DNA of 64,000 nt, taken from positions 6,619,786 to 6,683,785 of the forward strand of contig NZ_JAGIOO010000001.1 in assembly GCF_017876755.1 (NCBI RefSeq), in the 5' to 3' direction. How positions within the stretch are numbered: position 1 is the first letter of the stretch; each line of letters starts with the position of its first letter. The notes below the pieces were generated by a model, which was not told where the DNA came from, did no database searches, and was given only the letters and a program-made list of their open reading frames with translations. Origin of the DNA: Crossiella equi. Its GTDB lineage: Bacteria > Actinomycetota > Actinomycetes > Mycobacteriales > Pseudonocardiaceae. This document shows positions 16,150 through 25,170 of this stretch, piece by piece. The position numbers and the translations under genes were made by a program.

Positions 16150-16761
16150 CTAACGCGCCAGCTCCGCCTGCTCGGCGTGCATCCGGCGCAGCAGCACCTG
16201 CTCGATCAGCGAGACCAGCACGCCCTTGACCGAGCCGCGCGCCCGGGCGTCGCAGGTGACGATCGGCACCGTCTCGTCGATGCCCAGCGCCTCGCGCACC
16301 TCGTCCATGGCGAAGCGCCGCGCGCCCTCGAACTCGTTGACCGCGAGCAGGAACGGGACGCCCTTCTCCTCGAAGTAGTCCACCGCCGGATAGCAGTCCT
16401 CGATGCGCTGCGTGTCGGCCAGGATCACCCCGCCGAGCGCGCCCTCCACCAGGTCGTCCCACAGGAAGGAGAAGCGCTCCTGGCCGGGCGTGCCGAACAG
16501 GTAGAGCACCAGGCTGCGGTCCAGGGAGACGCGGCCGAAGTCGAAGGCCACGGTCGTGGTGGTCTTGTCCGGCCGCCCGGTGGCGTCGTCCACGCCGACC
16601 GACACCTCGGTCATCGCGGCCTCGGTCTCCAGTGGCTCGATCTCGGAGATCGCGCCGATGAAGGTCGTCTTGCCGACCCCGAACCCGCCGCTCACGATGA
16701 TCTTCACCGCGGACGGGATGGCGGCCTGCCCGTCGTGGTCAGAGTGCCCGGACAAGGTCAC
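16150..16761 (-). CDS. Conservon small GTPase (CvnD type)
   Basis: A 203-residue Ras-like GTP-binding protein, fourth member of the actinomycete conservon. Walker A is GGFGVGKTT (about residues 25-33), the DxxG-like switch region is LFGTPGQERFSFLW, and AVNEFEG stands in for the NKxD guanine-binding loop. Conservon GTPases are membrane-associated partners of the kinase and Roadblock proteins and act in a G-protein-like signalling complex. The start is GTG 16761, overlapping the DUF742 gene's end by 23 bp. It is the last gene of the four-gene operon. Confidence 0.92.
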   Translation of the reverse strand: MTLSGHSDHDGQAAIPSAVKIIVSGGFGVGKTTFIGAISEIEPLETEAAMTEVSVGVDDATGRPDKTTTTVAFDFGRVSLDRSLVLYLFGTPGQERFSFLWDDLVEGALGGVILADTQRIEDCYPAVDYFEEKGVPFLLAVNEFEGARRFAMDEVREALGIDETVPIVTCDARARGSVKGVLVSLIEQVLLRRMHAEQAELAR

Positions 16762-17182
16762 GGATCCTTTCGAGTACGGGGACCGGCAGCTCGGCGCGCG
16801 CCTTCACGGACAGCAGGCCACCGGTGACGAGGTCGGCGACGAGCACCTGCGCCACACCGACCGGCACGGTCAGCAGCGCGGCGACCTCGGCCACCGACCG
16901 GGGAGTCTGGCAGAGCTCGACGATCCGCCGCCGCTCGAACGCCAGGGGCGCGGACAGCGCGGCGGGCAGCGCGCCCACCATGGTGTCCAGGCGCACACCG
17001 TCGTGTAAGGGGCGGGTACGACCGCCGGTCATGATGAACGGCCGGACGAAGGTGTCCTCGACCTCGTTGACCTCCCGCGGCGGCGCCTCCGGCGACGGGT
17101 GGCTGGGGACCGGGTCGAACCAGGACCTCGGGGTGGCCGCCGGGATCATCCGGGGGTCGGGCAGCCGGGGACCGTCACTCAC
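16739..17182 (-). CDS. Conservon DUF742 protein (CvnC type)
   Basis: A 147-residue protein with the DUF742 core: RPFIMTGGRTRPL (about 47-59), DTMV, RRRIVELCQTPRSVAEVAALLTVPVGVAQVLVADLVTGGLL, the last part resembling a winged-helix. It is the third gene of a conservon. The start GTG 17182 overlaps the Roadblock stop by 4 bp (GTGA). The N-terminal 45 residues are proline-rich. Confidence 0.92.
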   Translation of the reverse strand: MSDGPRLPDPRMIPAATPRSWFDPVPSHPSPEAPPREVNEVEDTFVRPFIMTGGRTRPLHDGVRLDTMVGALPAALSAPLAFERRRIVELCQTPRSVAEVAALLTVPVGVAQVLVADLVTGGLLSVKARAELPVPVLERIRDLVRAL

Positions 17183-17604
17183 CGCGGCAGGGCCTTCCGC
17201 AGCTCGCTGATCAGCAGCGGCGTCAGCATCCCGCCCGCGCGTTCGGCCAGCACGGCGATCTCGTAGCCGACCAGGCCGACGTCGCAGCCCGCCTCGGCGA
17301 GCACACCGATGCAGCTGCCGTCGGCGATGGCCGAGACAAGCAGGAAGCCGCGCTCCATCTCGATCATGATCAGCTTGAGGCCGTCGAAGTCGTAGCTGCG
17401 CGACGCGCTGCGCGCCAGGCTGGTCAGCCCGGACACCACCACCGCGAGCCGGTCCGCGGCGGCGCGGTCCAGGCCGTTGGACATGGCGATGAGCAGGCCG
17501 TCGGAGGACACGCACACGGCGTCGCGCACCCCGTCGGTGTCGCGGACGAAGTTGACGAGCAGCCAGTTGAACGTATGCCCGTTCGGGTGCAGTTCAACGG
17601 TCAC
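17179..17604 (-). CDS. Conservon Roadblock/LC7 protein (CvnB type)
   Basis: A 141-residue Roadblock/LC7 (MglB-like) protein: NWLLVNFVRDTDGVRDAVCVSSDGLLIAMS, then ADRLAVVVSGLTSLARSA and MERGFLLVSAIADGSCIGVLAEAGCDVGLVGYEIAVL. Such proteins dimerise and regulate the cognate small GTPase. It starts at GTG 17604, overlapping the kinase stop by 4 bp, and its own stop overlaps the DUF742 start by 4 bp, so the operon is tightly coupled. Confidence 0.94.
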   Translation of the reverse strand: MTVELHPNGHTFNWLLVNFVRDTDGVRDAVCVSSDGLLIAMSNGLDRAAADRLAVVVSGLTSLARSASRSYDFDGLKLIMIEMERGFLLVSAIADGSCIGVLAEAGCDVGLVGYEIAVLAERAGGMLTPLLISELRKALPR

Positions 17605-20189
17605 CGGGGGTCCTCCTCAGGGAGTCGGGGGTGGGACGGGGACGTGCGCGCCCCCGCCTCGGCGGGTGTGTCCGCGTCGACCAGGCCGCGTTGCCCGCGC
17701 CGGTGCCCGTTGCGGAAGGCGGACAGCATGGAGCGCACGTCGCCGGGGTCGCGCGCCTCCACGGGCGGGCGGTCGTCGGTGGGGCGGGGCCGGGGCGCGG
17801 GTTCGGCACGGGCCGGGCCCCGGTTCTTGGGCACGCGCTTGAGCAGGCCGTTCTTGGTGCGCGCACCGGGGGTGGCCTCGGGCCGGGCGGGTGCCGTCGC
17901 CGCGGCGGCCGCGCCGGTTGTCGTGACCGCCGGTGGGGCGGGCATCGGGGCCGGGGCCGTCGCCGGAGCGGGTGCGGTGGCCGGGCTGGGCGGGGTGACC
18001 GGACCGGGGGCAGCGGCCGTCACCGGGGCAGGTGCGGTGGCCGGGGCAGGTGCGGTGGCCGGAGCGATCGGTGCGGGCGCCGTCGCCGGGAGTGCCGGAG
18101 CCACCGGAGCCGCAGCGGGCGGTGCCGGGACCGCCGCGGGTGCCACTGCCGCGGGTGCCGGGCGCACGGCCTCGGGCTCCGGCGCGGCCGCCGTGCCGGG
18201 GACGGCGGGACGCCGTTCGGACGGGTCGGCGAGCACCGGACCGGGCAGCGTGATCCGCGCGGTGATGCCGGTGGCGGGGGAGTCGGCGAGCTCGACCGTC
18301 GCGGACAGCCGCCGCGCCAGGCGGCCCACCACGTAGTGGCCCAGGAACCGGGTCGGCGCGACCAGGAAGTTCTCCTCGCCGCGCAGGCGGGCGTTCGCCT
18401 TGGCCAGCGCCTCGGCGGGCATGCCGACCCCGTGGTCGATGATCGCCAGCAGGTAGCGGTCGCCGACCTTGCGGCCGTAGATCTCGACCTCCAGGTCCGG
18501 CGGGGAGAAGGACAGGCCGTTCTCGATCAGCTCGGCCAGCAGGTGCGCGACCTCGGTGACCACCGCGCCCGCGATGTGCACCTCGTCCATGCGGCGCAGC
18601 ACGACCCGGCGGTAGTCCTCGACCTCCGACAGCGCGGCGCGGATGACGTCGGTGATCGGCAGCGGCGCGGCCCACCGGCGCGGGTTGGACTGGCCGACCA
18701 GCACCAGCAGGCTCTCCGCGTTGCGGCGCATGCGGGTGGCCAGGTGGTCCAGCTCGAACAGGTTGGCCAGCGTGGTCGGGTTCAGCTCCTCCTGCTCGAA
18801 CTCGCTGATGAAGCCGAGCTGCCTGCGCACCAGGTTCTGGTTGCGGCGGCCCAGGTTGGCCAGCGACTCGCTAGTGTTGCGACGCAGCACCGCCTGCTCG
18901 GAGGCGAGGCTGAACGCGGTGTCCTGCACGCGGTCCAGGGCCTGCGCCACCGAGCGGATCTCCGTGGTCGACCGCTCGGGCACGGCCACCTTCGGCGGCG
19001 GTTGCGCGTACTCGGCGCCCTCTCCGGTGGCCGCCTGCACCCGGGCCACGGCCTCGGGCAGCCGGTGCCGGGCCATGTCGTCGGCCTCTCGCACCAGCGC
19101 CGCCAGCGGGCCGATGATCGAGCGCGTCGCGCCGAACACCAGCGCCACCTGCAGCGCCACCGCGGCCGCGGCCAGCGCCAGGTAGGCGATGAGCTGCCAG
19201 GTCGCCGACGCCGCCAGGCTCGCCGCGACCGCGCGGATGTCCTCGCCGACCGACTGCTGCACCCCGCGCATGTCGTCGACGAGCTCGGTCATCACCGACC
19301 ACCAGGTCTGCGGGTCCACGCGGCTGGGCAGCGCGCCCGCCGCACCGCCGACCGCGACGCTCTCGTAACTGGCGGCCTCGGTCGCCGCCCCTGACCGCAG
19401 CGCCTCGTCCAACCGGCTGCGCTGGTCCTGGGTGGCCGAGCGGGCGAACAGGGCCAGCGAGTTCTGCTTGCTCGCCCGGATCTCGCTGAAGTGCACGTAC
19501 TCCTGCTGCTGGCGGAACCGGTTGGCCGCGAACACGCCGTTGAGGAAGCCGCGCTCCTGCGCGGTGGCCTCCTTGGCCTCGCCCAGCGCGATCAGCGCCT
19601 GCACGCCGTGCCGGATCACCTTGTCCACCGACTCGCTCAGGCCCAGCTCGGACCGGGCCAGCTGCGTGATGTTGTCGGTGTAGTAGGTGAACGTGACGTC
19701 CCGTTCGGCCCGGCCGCCGTCCACGCCACCGCGCACCTGCGCGACCCCGCCCAGGCGGCCGAGCTCCGTGCGGAGGTCCGCCGCGCCGGGCAGCTCGCTC
19801 TCGGTGCTCTGCCGGTTCAGCCGCGACAGCACGCCGTCGGTGCGCGCCCGCTGCGCGTCCACCTGCGGCCGGTACCGGGACTCGCCGCCCAGCAGGCCGT
19901 TGGTCAGACCGCGTTCGCGCTGCAGCTCGTGGATGAGGTCCTGCACGCCGAGCGCGAGTGAGACCGACTCGGCGGTGTTGTTGGCCTGCCGCTGCTGCCG
20001 CACCACGTCCACCACGACGATCGCCAGCAGCGCCAGCACGATGGCCAGGGAGACGGTGAGGACGCGGGCGAGCTTGGCCCGGATGGAGCGCGGCCGCAGG
20101 AACGCGGAGACGAGCTCGGTGGAACGGGGTGTTTCGGTGACCTCGTCCTGCTGGGGTGCGGCGGTGACCGAGCGGTGACGAGCGCCCAC
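17601..20189 (-). CDS. Conservon histidine kinase with nitrate/nitrite-sensing-type sensor
   Basis: An 862-residue membrane sensor. After a first TM (about residues 42-65) comes a helical extracellular region with LIHELQRERGLTNGLLGG and QERGFLNGVFAANRF, the signature of the NIT (nitrate/nitrite-sensing) domain, then a second TM (WQLIAYLALAAAAVALQVALVFG), a HAMP-like linker and a kinase core (RRNTSESLANLGRRNQNLVRRQLGFI; ATPase motifs LIENGLSFSPP and DHGVGM). The last 190 residues are a Pro/Ala repeat tail (PATAPAPATAPAP type). The start is GTG 20189 just after GGAGG. First gene of the conservon. It is divergent from nitrate-assimilation genes, which supports a nitrate/nitrite signal, by inference only. 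Confidence 0.9.
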   Translation of the reverse strand: MGARHRSVTAAPQQDEVTETPRSTELVSAFLRPRSIRAKLARVLTVSLAIVLALLAIVVVDVVRQQRQANNTAESVSLALGVQDLIHELQRERGLTNGLLGGESRYRPQVDAQRARTDGVLSRLNRQSTESELPGAADLRTELGRLGGVAQVRGGVDGGRAERDVTFTYYTDNITQLARSELGLSESVDKVIRHGVQALIALGEAKEATAQERGFLNGVFAANRFRQQQEYVHFSEIRASKQNSLALFARSATQDQRSRLDEALRSGAATEAASYESVAVGGAAGALPSRVDPQTWWSVMTELVDDMRGVQQSVGEDIRAVAASLAASATWQLIAYLALAAAAVALQVALVFGATRSIIGPLAALVREADDMARHRLPEAVARVQAATGEGAEYAQPPPKVAVPERSTTEIRSVAQALDRVQDTAFSLASEQAVLRRNTSESLANLGRRNQNLVRRQLGFISEFEQEELNPTTLANLFELDHLATRMRRNAESLLVLVGQSNPRRWAAPLPITDVIRAALSEVEDYRRVVLRRMDEVHIAGAVVTEVAHLLAELIENGLSFSPPDLEVEIYGRKVGDRYLLAIIDHGVGMPAEALAKANARLRGEENFLVAPTRFLGHYVVGRLARRLSATVELADSPATGITARITLPGPVLADPSERRPAVPGTAAAPEPEAVRPAPAAVAPAAVPAPPAAAPVAPALPATAPAPIAPATAPAPATAPAPVTAAAPGPVTPPSPATAPAPATAPAPMPAPPAVTTTGAAAAATAPARPEATPGARTKNGLLKRVPKNRGPARAEPAPRPRPTDDRPPVEARDPGDVRSMLSAFRNGHRRGQRGLVDADTPAEAGARTSPSHPRLPEEDPR

Positions 20190-20606
20190 CAAACCTCCGA
20201 TCCGTGGAATTCGACAGGCCGTTTCGCTCGAGTCATTGGCGTGCGGCCGCCTGCACGCTCTCAGCTTTGACCTAGGACGACAATACGACAACCGGGTGAA
20301 TCACGCGCGTTGTCACCAAGCGTGACCGAAGATCGCTGACCAATCGATCAGCTGGCCTGATTCCACCTCTTTGAAGGCGCTGACCAGGTGTTATGAACGC
20401 CCGGAAAACCCATCCCATGGGTGTTACAGCTCATCTCGTGAACTTATACACTGATTTCATACGGGTAACGAAGTGGCATTTGCGCACTTGAGCCTGATCT
20501 TTGTGCGCTAAGCGCCCTTTCTGCTAAGAAGCTGGCGTTCCATTGCGTCCCGGGCGGTCCTGGGAATTCCGCCGCCGTCCGAAGTCCGTCGCTGGAGGCG
20601 AAGAGC
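20190..20606. promoter_or_regulatory. Shared control region of conservon and nitrate genes
   Basis: A 417-bp divergent intergenic region, distinctly less GC-rich at 20280-20540. It holds an inverted repeat GTCAC-caagc-GTGAC (20312-20326) and a GlnR-like half site, GTTAC-N6-GAAAT on the minus strand (20469-20454). No further gene is seen. The downstream oxidoreductase has a clear GGAGG before its ATG. Confidence 0.4.
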
Positions 20607-22097
20607 ATGAGCCCGCGGCAGGTCGTCGTGGCCGGGTACGGCATGGCCGGGGCGCGGCTGGCGGAGGAGGTGCGCCGCCGGGAGCCCGACCCCGGGCAGC
20701 TCGCGCTCACCGTCCTCGGCGCCGAGTCCGAACCGGCCTACAACCGCGTGCTGCTCTCCGGCGTGCTGGCCGGGCGGCTGCCCGGAGTGGGCGTTCACCT
20801 GCAGGAACCCGACTGGGCCCAGCGCAGTGGCGTCGACCTGCGCCTGGGCGTGGCGGCCACCGGCCTGGACCGGGCACGGCGTGAGGTGACCCTCGCCGAC
20901 GGCTCGGCCGTGCGCTACGACGCGCTCGTGCTCGCCACCGGCGCCCGCCCGTGGCTGCCGCCGACCCCCGGTCTGTGCGGCCCGGACGGTGCCCCCGCGC
21001 CGGGCGTGCGGTGCTTCCGGACCGTGGAGGACTGCGCTCAGATCGTTGAAGCGGCCCGTCCCGGCGCGCCCGTCGCGGTGCTCGGCGGCGGACTGCTCGG
21101 GCTGGAGGCGGCCCGGGGCCTGGCGGGCCGGGGAAGCCTGGTCACGGTCGTGCACCCGGTCGCACACCTCATGGAACGCCAGCTCGACCCGGTCGCGGGC
21201 GCGATCCTGGCCGGGGTGCTGGCCGAGCTCGGCATCGAGTTCCGGCTCGGCGTGACCGCGACCGCCTACCGCCCTGGTGACGGACTGTCACTGTCAGATG
21301 GTCGACACGTGCCCGCCGACCTCGTCGTGGTGGCCGCGGGCGCGCTGCCGGACACCGCGCTCGCCGAGGCGGCCGGGCTCGCCTGCGACCGGGGCGTGCT
21401 CGTGGACGACGCCCTGCGCACCGACGACCCGCGTGTGCACGCCATCGGCGACTGCGCCCGCCACCCCGGCACCCTCGGCGGGTTCGTGCAGCCAGCCTGG
21501 GAACAGGCGGCGGTGCTGGCCGACCTGCTCACCGGCGCCAACCCGGCCGCGCGCTACCGGGGCACCCCGGCCGTGACACGCCTGAAGGTGCGCGAGGTCG
21601 ACCTGGCCGCCCTGGGCGAGGCGCACCTGGAGCGGGACGACCCGGGGGTGGAGGTCCTGCGCCTGGAGGACTCCGCCCGGGGCCGCTACTGCAAGCTCGT
21701 GCTGCGCGGCGACCGCGTGGCGGGCGCGATCCTGCTCGGCACGCCGGACGCCGCCGCCCGCATCACCCAGCTCTACGACCGCGGCGACCCGGTGCCCACC
21801 GACCGCCTGGCCCTGCTGCTGGGCCGCGCGCTGCCCGAGGACGCGCCAGCGGCCGCGCACTCGGCCGACCTGCCACCCACCGCGGTGGTCTGCCGTTGCA
21901 ACACCGTCACCAAGCAGACCCTGGTGCGGGCCTGGCAGGACGGTGCGCGCGACGTGCCCGCCCTGGCCGGGGCCACCCGGGCCACCACCGGCTGCGGTGG
22001 CTGCACCGAGCAGGTGCGAGACCTGGCCGCCCGGCTGGCCGAGGCGGCGGAGGCCGCCGCCCAGGACCCCCACGCCGTTGCGGCGCAACGGCTCTGA
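20607..22097 (+). CDS. NasB-like FAD/[2Fe-2S] oxidoreductase
   Basis: A 496-residue flavoprotein resembling the electron-transfer subunit of assimilatory nitrate reductase or the N-terminal half of NirB. The FAD fold starts with VVVAGYGMAGARLAEEV (about 6-22) and SEPAYNRVLLSGVLAG, the NAD fold with VAVLGGGLLGLEAARGLAGRG (about 155-175), VHAIGDCARHPG marks the second FAD site, and the C-terminus is a BFD-like domain with CRCN and TTGCGGC, four cysteines for a [2Fe-2S] cluster. It precedes a NarK-type transporter by 30 bp. The catalytic nitrate reductase is not in the window. Confidence 0.85.
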   Translation: MSPRQVVVAGYGMAGARLAEEVRRREPDPGQLALTVLGAESEPAYNRVLLSGVLAGRLPGVGVHLQEPDWAQRSGVDLRLGVAATGLDRARREVTLADGSAVRYDALVLATGARPWLPPTPGLCGPDGAPAPGVRCFRTVEDCAQIVEAARPGAPVAVLGGGLLGLEAARGLAGRGSLVTVVHPVAHLMERQLDPVAGAILAGVLAELGIEFRLGVTATAYRPGDGLSLSDGRHVPADLVVVAAGALPDTALAEAAGLACDRGVLVDDALRTDDPRVHAIGDCARHPGTLGGFVQPAWEQAAVLADLLTGANPAARYRGTPAVTRLKVREVDLAALGEAHLERDDPGVEVLRLEDSARGRYCKLVLRGDRVAGAILLGTPDAAARITQLYDRGDPVPTDRLALLLGRALPEDAPAAAHSADLPPTAVVCRCNTVTKQTLVRAWQDGARDVPALAGATRATTGCGGCTEQVRDLAARLAEAAEAAAQDPHAVAAQRL

Positions 22098-22127
22098 CCC
22101 TCACAAGACAAGGCGGTTCGTGCGATC

Positions 22128-23456
22128 ATGAGCGTGCAGACCACTGTTCGCCGCGGCCGGTGGATCGACCACTGGGAACCCGAGAACCCGGAGTTCTGGG
22201 CGAGCACCGGCCGGAAGGTGGCCAACCGGAACCTGGTGTTCTCCATCCTGGCCGAACACCTGGGCTTCTCCGTGTGGCTGCTGTGGAGCGCGGTGACCGT
22301 GTTCCTGCCCCAGGCCGGGTTCGCCTTCTCGGTCGACCAGCTCTTCTGGCTGGTGGCGCTGCCGAACCTGGTCGGCTCGGTGCTGCGCCTGCCCTACACC
22401 TTCGCGGTCGCCGCCTTCGGCGGTCGCATGTGGACGGTGGTCAGCGCGTTCCTGTTGCTGGTGCCCACAGGGCTGCTCGCGTGGTGCGTCTCCGACCCGT
22501 CGACGCCCTACTGGATGTTCGTGGTCGCGGCCGTCACCGCGGGCCTGGGCGGCGGCAACTTCGCCTCGTCCATGGCCAACATCTCCTTCTTCTACCCCGA
22601 CTCCCGCAAGGGCTTCGCGCTCGGCCTCAACGCCGCGGGCGGCAACATCGGCGTGGCCGTGGTACAGCTCGTGGTGCCGCTGGTGATCTCCGCGGGCACC
22701 GGTGTGCACCTGGCCTACGCGGGCCTGCTGTGGATGCCGTTCGTGATCGTCGCGGGCGTGTGCGCGCTGTTCTTCATGGACTCACTGACCCAGGCGCGCT
22801 CGGACTTCAGCTCGTACGCGGCCTCCACGCGCAACCGCCACACCTGGGTGATGTCCTTCCTCTACATCGGCACCTTCGGCTCCTTCATCGGGTACTCGGC
22901 GGCGCTGCCGCTGCTGATCAACTCGACCTTCCCGGAGTCGAAGGCCGGGTACTTCGCCTTCCTCGGCGCGCTCGTCGGCTCGGCGTCCCGCCCGCTGGGC
23001 GGCTGGCTGGCCGACCGCTGGGGCGGCGGCCGCGTGACGCTGTGGACGTTCCTGTCCATGGGCCTGGGCGTGGCGGGCGTCGTGCAGGGCCTGACGCTGC
23101 ACGACTTCTGGCTGTTCCTGCTCTCCTTCCTGTGGCTGTTCGTGACCTCGGGCGTGGGCAACGGCTCGACGTTCCGGATGATCCCGGCGATCTTCAAGAA
23201 CCAGGTCGGGGACGCGGTGTCGGCCAAGCGCCAGTCGGCCGCGGTGATGGGGATCGCGGGCGCGGTCGGGGCCGTCGGGGGCTTCCTGATCACGCGCGCG
23301 TTCGCGATGTCGGTGACGGCGTACGGCTCGCTCGTGCCCGCGTTCCTGGCGTTCCTGGCCTTCTACGGGGTCTGCCTGGCGGTCACCTGGTGGTACTACC
23401 TGCGGCGGCGTGTGCTGGCCGTCCGCCTCCCGAGCCTGGCGCACGCCGGGGTGTGA
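22128..23456 (+). CDS. NarK/NasA-type nitrate/nitrite transporter (MFS)
   Basis: A 442-residue major facilitator protein of the nitrate/nitrite porter family. Diagnostic are the nitrate-signature motifs AGLGGGNFASSMANISFFYP (near residue 145) and GAVGAVGGFL near residue 385, the conserved Arg-containing LRLPYTFAV in TM2, and about 12 hydrophobic segments. The start is ATG 22128. It is 30 bp downstream of the NasB-like gene and probably in the same operon. Direction of transport (nitrate uptake or nitrite export) is not determinable, but the assimilatory neighbour favours uptake. Confidence 0.92.
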   Translation: MSVQTTVRRGRWIDHWEPENPEFWASTGRKVANRNLVFSILAEHLGFSVWLLWSAVTVFLPQAGFAFSVDQLFWLVALPNLVGSVLRLPYTFAVAAFGGRMWTVVSAFLLLVPTGLLAWCVSDPSTPYWMFVVAAVTAGLGGGNFASSMANISFFYPDSRKGFALGLNAAGGNIGVAVVQLVVPLVISAGTGVHLAYAGLLWMPFVIVAGVCALFFMDSLTQARSDFSSYAASTRNRHTWVMSFLYIGTFGSFIGYSAALPLLINSTFPESKAGYFAFLGALVGSASRPLGGWLADRWGGGRVTLWTFLSMGLGVAGVVQGLTLHDFWLFLLSFLWLFVTSGVGNGSTFRMIPAIFKNQVGDAVSAKRQSAAVMGIAGAVGAVGGFLITRAFAMSVTAYGSLVPAFLAFLAFYGVCLAVTWWYYLRRRVLAVRLPSLAHAGV

Positions 23457-23542
23457 CCACGCGCCGCGACCGGGCCCACCGCGCCGGGCCCGGTCGCGGC
23501 GCGAGGCTGTCGGTGCCCGCCGCTACACTCCGGACCAGATGC

Positions 23543-23558
23543 TCGAACACACGTTCGG
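23543..23558 (+). promoter_or_regulatory. LexA (SOS) box upstream of dinB
   Basis: TCGAACACACGTTCGG matches the actinobacterial SOS box TCGAAC-N4-GTTCGA with one mismatch at the last base. It lies 30 bp before the dinB ATG and just downstream of a -10-like TACACT (23524-23529). Confidence 0.8.
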
Positions 23559-23588
23559 GCAGGTCGGGTGGTGTGAACAGGGGGCGGC

Positions 23589-24872
23589 ATGGGCAGGAGC
23601 GGCGACCTGCCGCGCGGCCTGGTCGAACGGTACAAGGCGCGCGACGGCGTCTGGCCCGACGACACCGGCTGCCCGATCCTGCACGTGGACATGGACGCCT
23701 TCTACGCCTCGGCCGAGATCCGCGAGCGGCCCGAGCTCAAGGACGTCCCGGTCGTGGTGGGCGGCACCGGCAACCGGGGCGTGGTGTCCTCGGCCAACTA
23801 CCTGGCGCGCACGTTCGGGGTGCGCTCGGCCATGCCCACCACCCGGGCGCGGGCGCTGTGCCCGAAGGCGGTGTTCATCCCGCCCAACTTCGAGCTGTAC
23901 CAGTCGGTCTCGGCCGGGGTGATGGCGATCTTCCGCGAGTTCACCCCGTTGGTCGAACCGCTGAGCCTGGACGAGGCGTTCCTGGACGTGCGCGGCGCGC
24001 TGCGACGGCTGCGGATGACGCCCGGGCGCATCGGCGAGGAGATCCGGGCGCGCGTCGAGGAGGCGCACCAGGTCACCTGCTCGGTGGGCGTGGGACCCAC
24101 CAAGTTCGTCGCCAAGCTCGCTTCCGGACTGTGCAAACCGGACGGCATGCTCGTGGTGCCCAAGGACGAGGTGCTGCCGTTCCTGCGGCCGCTGCCGGTC
24201 TCGGCACTGTGGGGCGTGGGCAAGCGCACCGAGGAGAAGCTCGTCGGCCGGGGCCTGCACACGGTGGCCGACCTGGCCGCGATGCCGCTGCCGCGCCTGC
24301 GCAAGATCGTCGGCGTGACCCAGGCCGACCACCTGCACACCCTGGCCCAGGGCCACGACAGCCGGGCGGTGGTGCCGGAGTCACCGGAGAAGTCGATCGG
24401 CGCGGAGGAGACCTTCGAGGTCGACCACCACGACCACGAGGTCCTCCGCCGCGAGCTGCTGCGCCTGTCCGAACGCACCGCCACCTCCCTGCGCGGCCGG
24501 GGCCTGCGCGGCCGCACGGTGTCGATCAAGGTGCGCTACGCGGACTTCAGCACCATCACGCGCTCGCGCACCCTGCCCCTGCCCACCGACGTCACGCAGG
24601 AGATCTACCGCACCGCCTGCGATCTGCTGGCCAACCAGACCCCGCCGGGCGCGATCCGACTCATCGGAGTCCGGGTCGAGCAGCTCGACGACCACGGCGG
24701 CGCGGGCGACCAGCTCACCTTCGACGAGCCTGAACGCGGCTGGCGGGAGGCCGACCAGGCCGCCGACGCGGCCCGCGCCCGGTTCGGGGGCGCGGCGGTG
24801 AAGCCCGCCTCGCTGCTGGGCAACGCGCCGGAACGGGCCGACGTCACGCGGCCGAGGATGGCACGCGGCTGA
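23589..24872 (+). CDS. dinB: DNA polymerase IV (Y-family)
   Basis: A 427-residue translesion polymerase. Catalytic acidic residues are in HVDMDAFYAS (Asp34, Asp36) and SLDEAFLD (Asp128, Glu129). SVGVGPTKFVAKLAS is the palm motif, the helix-hairpin-helix follows, and the little-finger domain runs from about 265 to 370. QLTFDEPE near residue 375 is a plausible beta-clamp-binding peptide. The start is ATG 23589 after GGGGGCGG. An SOS box lies 30 bp upstream, so expression should be LexA-controlled, with LexA itself encoded in this window. Confidence 0.95.
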   Translation: MGRSGDLPRGLVERYKARDGVWPDDTGCPILHVDMDAFYASAEIRERPELKDVPVVVGGTGNRGVVSSANYLARTFGVRSAMPTTRARALCPKAVFIPPNFELYQSVSAGVMAIFREFTPLVEPLSLDEAFLDVRGALRRLRMTPGRIGEEIRARVEEAHQVTCSVGVGPTKFVAKLASGLCKPDGMLVVPKDEVLPFLRPLPVSALWGVGKRTEEKLVGRGLHTVADLAAMPLPRLRKIVGVTQADHLHTLAQGHDSRAVVPESPEKSIGAEETFEVDHHDHEVLRRELLRLSERTATSLRGRGLRGRTVSIKVRYADFSTITRSRTLPLPTDVTQEIYRTACDLLANQTPPGAIRLIGVRVEQLDDHGGAGDQLTFDEPERGWREADQAADAARARFGGAAVKPASLLGNAPERADVTRPRMARG

Positions 24873-25152
24873 AAATCCGGTCAGCGCACGCGACCGGCGA
24901 CTCAGGACCCGCTGCCGCGACTTGCGACCGGCGGCCCACGTCGCAGCAGTCGGCGCCACGCCGCCCGCTGCCTGAGGTCTGCGGTTCACTGCCTGCGGCC
25001 CACCGCTCGCGGCCCACGGATCGCGACGGTGGCCAGGGCCGTGGCTGTCGGCGACACGCAACCCGTGGGGCCGCGCCGAGACTGCCAGCGGGCGGCCGAG
25101 GCAGTGGCCGGACTTGGCGCCAAGGGCGGAGCCACCCGTCTGCGGCGGCGCA
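24873..25152. other. Intergenic region with degenerate GC-rich repeats
   Basis: About 280 bp between convergent genes. A 6-bp stem (CCGGTC 24877-24882, GACCGG 24892-24897) right after the dinB stop may be a weak terminator. The remainder is made of imperfect repeats of gcggcccac-like units (24930-25020). No convincing coding frame. Confidence 0.5.
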
Positions 25153-25170
25153 TGACTGAAAATTCAGTCA
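25153..25170. repeat. Palindrome at the end of the usp gene
   Basis: TGACTGAAAATTCAGTCA: 8-bp arms around a 2-base centre. It overlaps the usp stop codon (25166-25164). It matches the palindrome at 26100-26117 at 17 of 18 positions. Confidence 0.8.
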
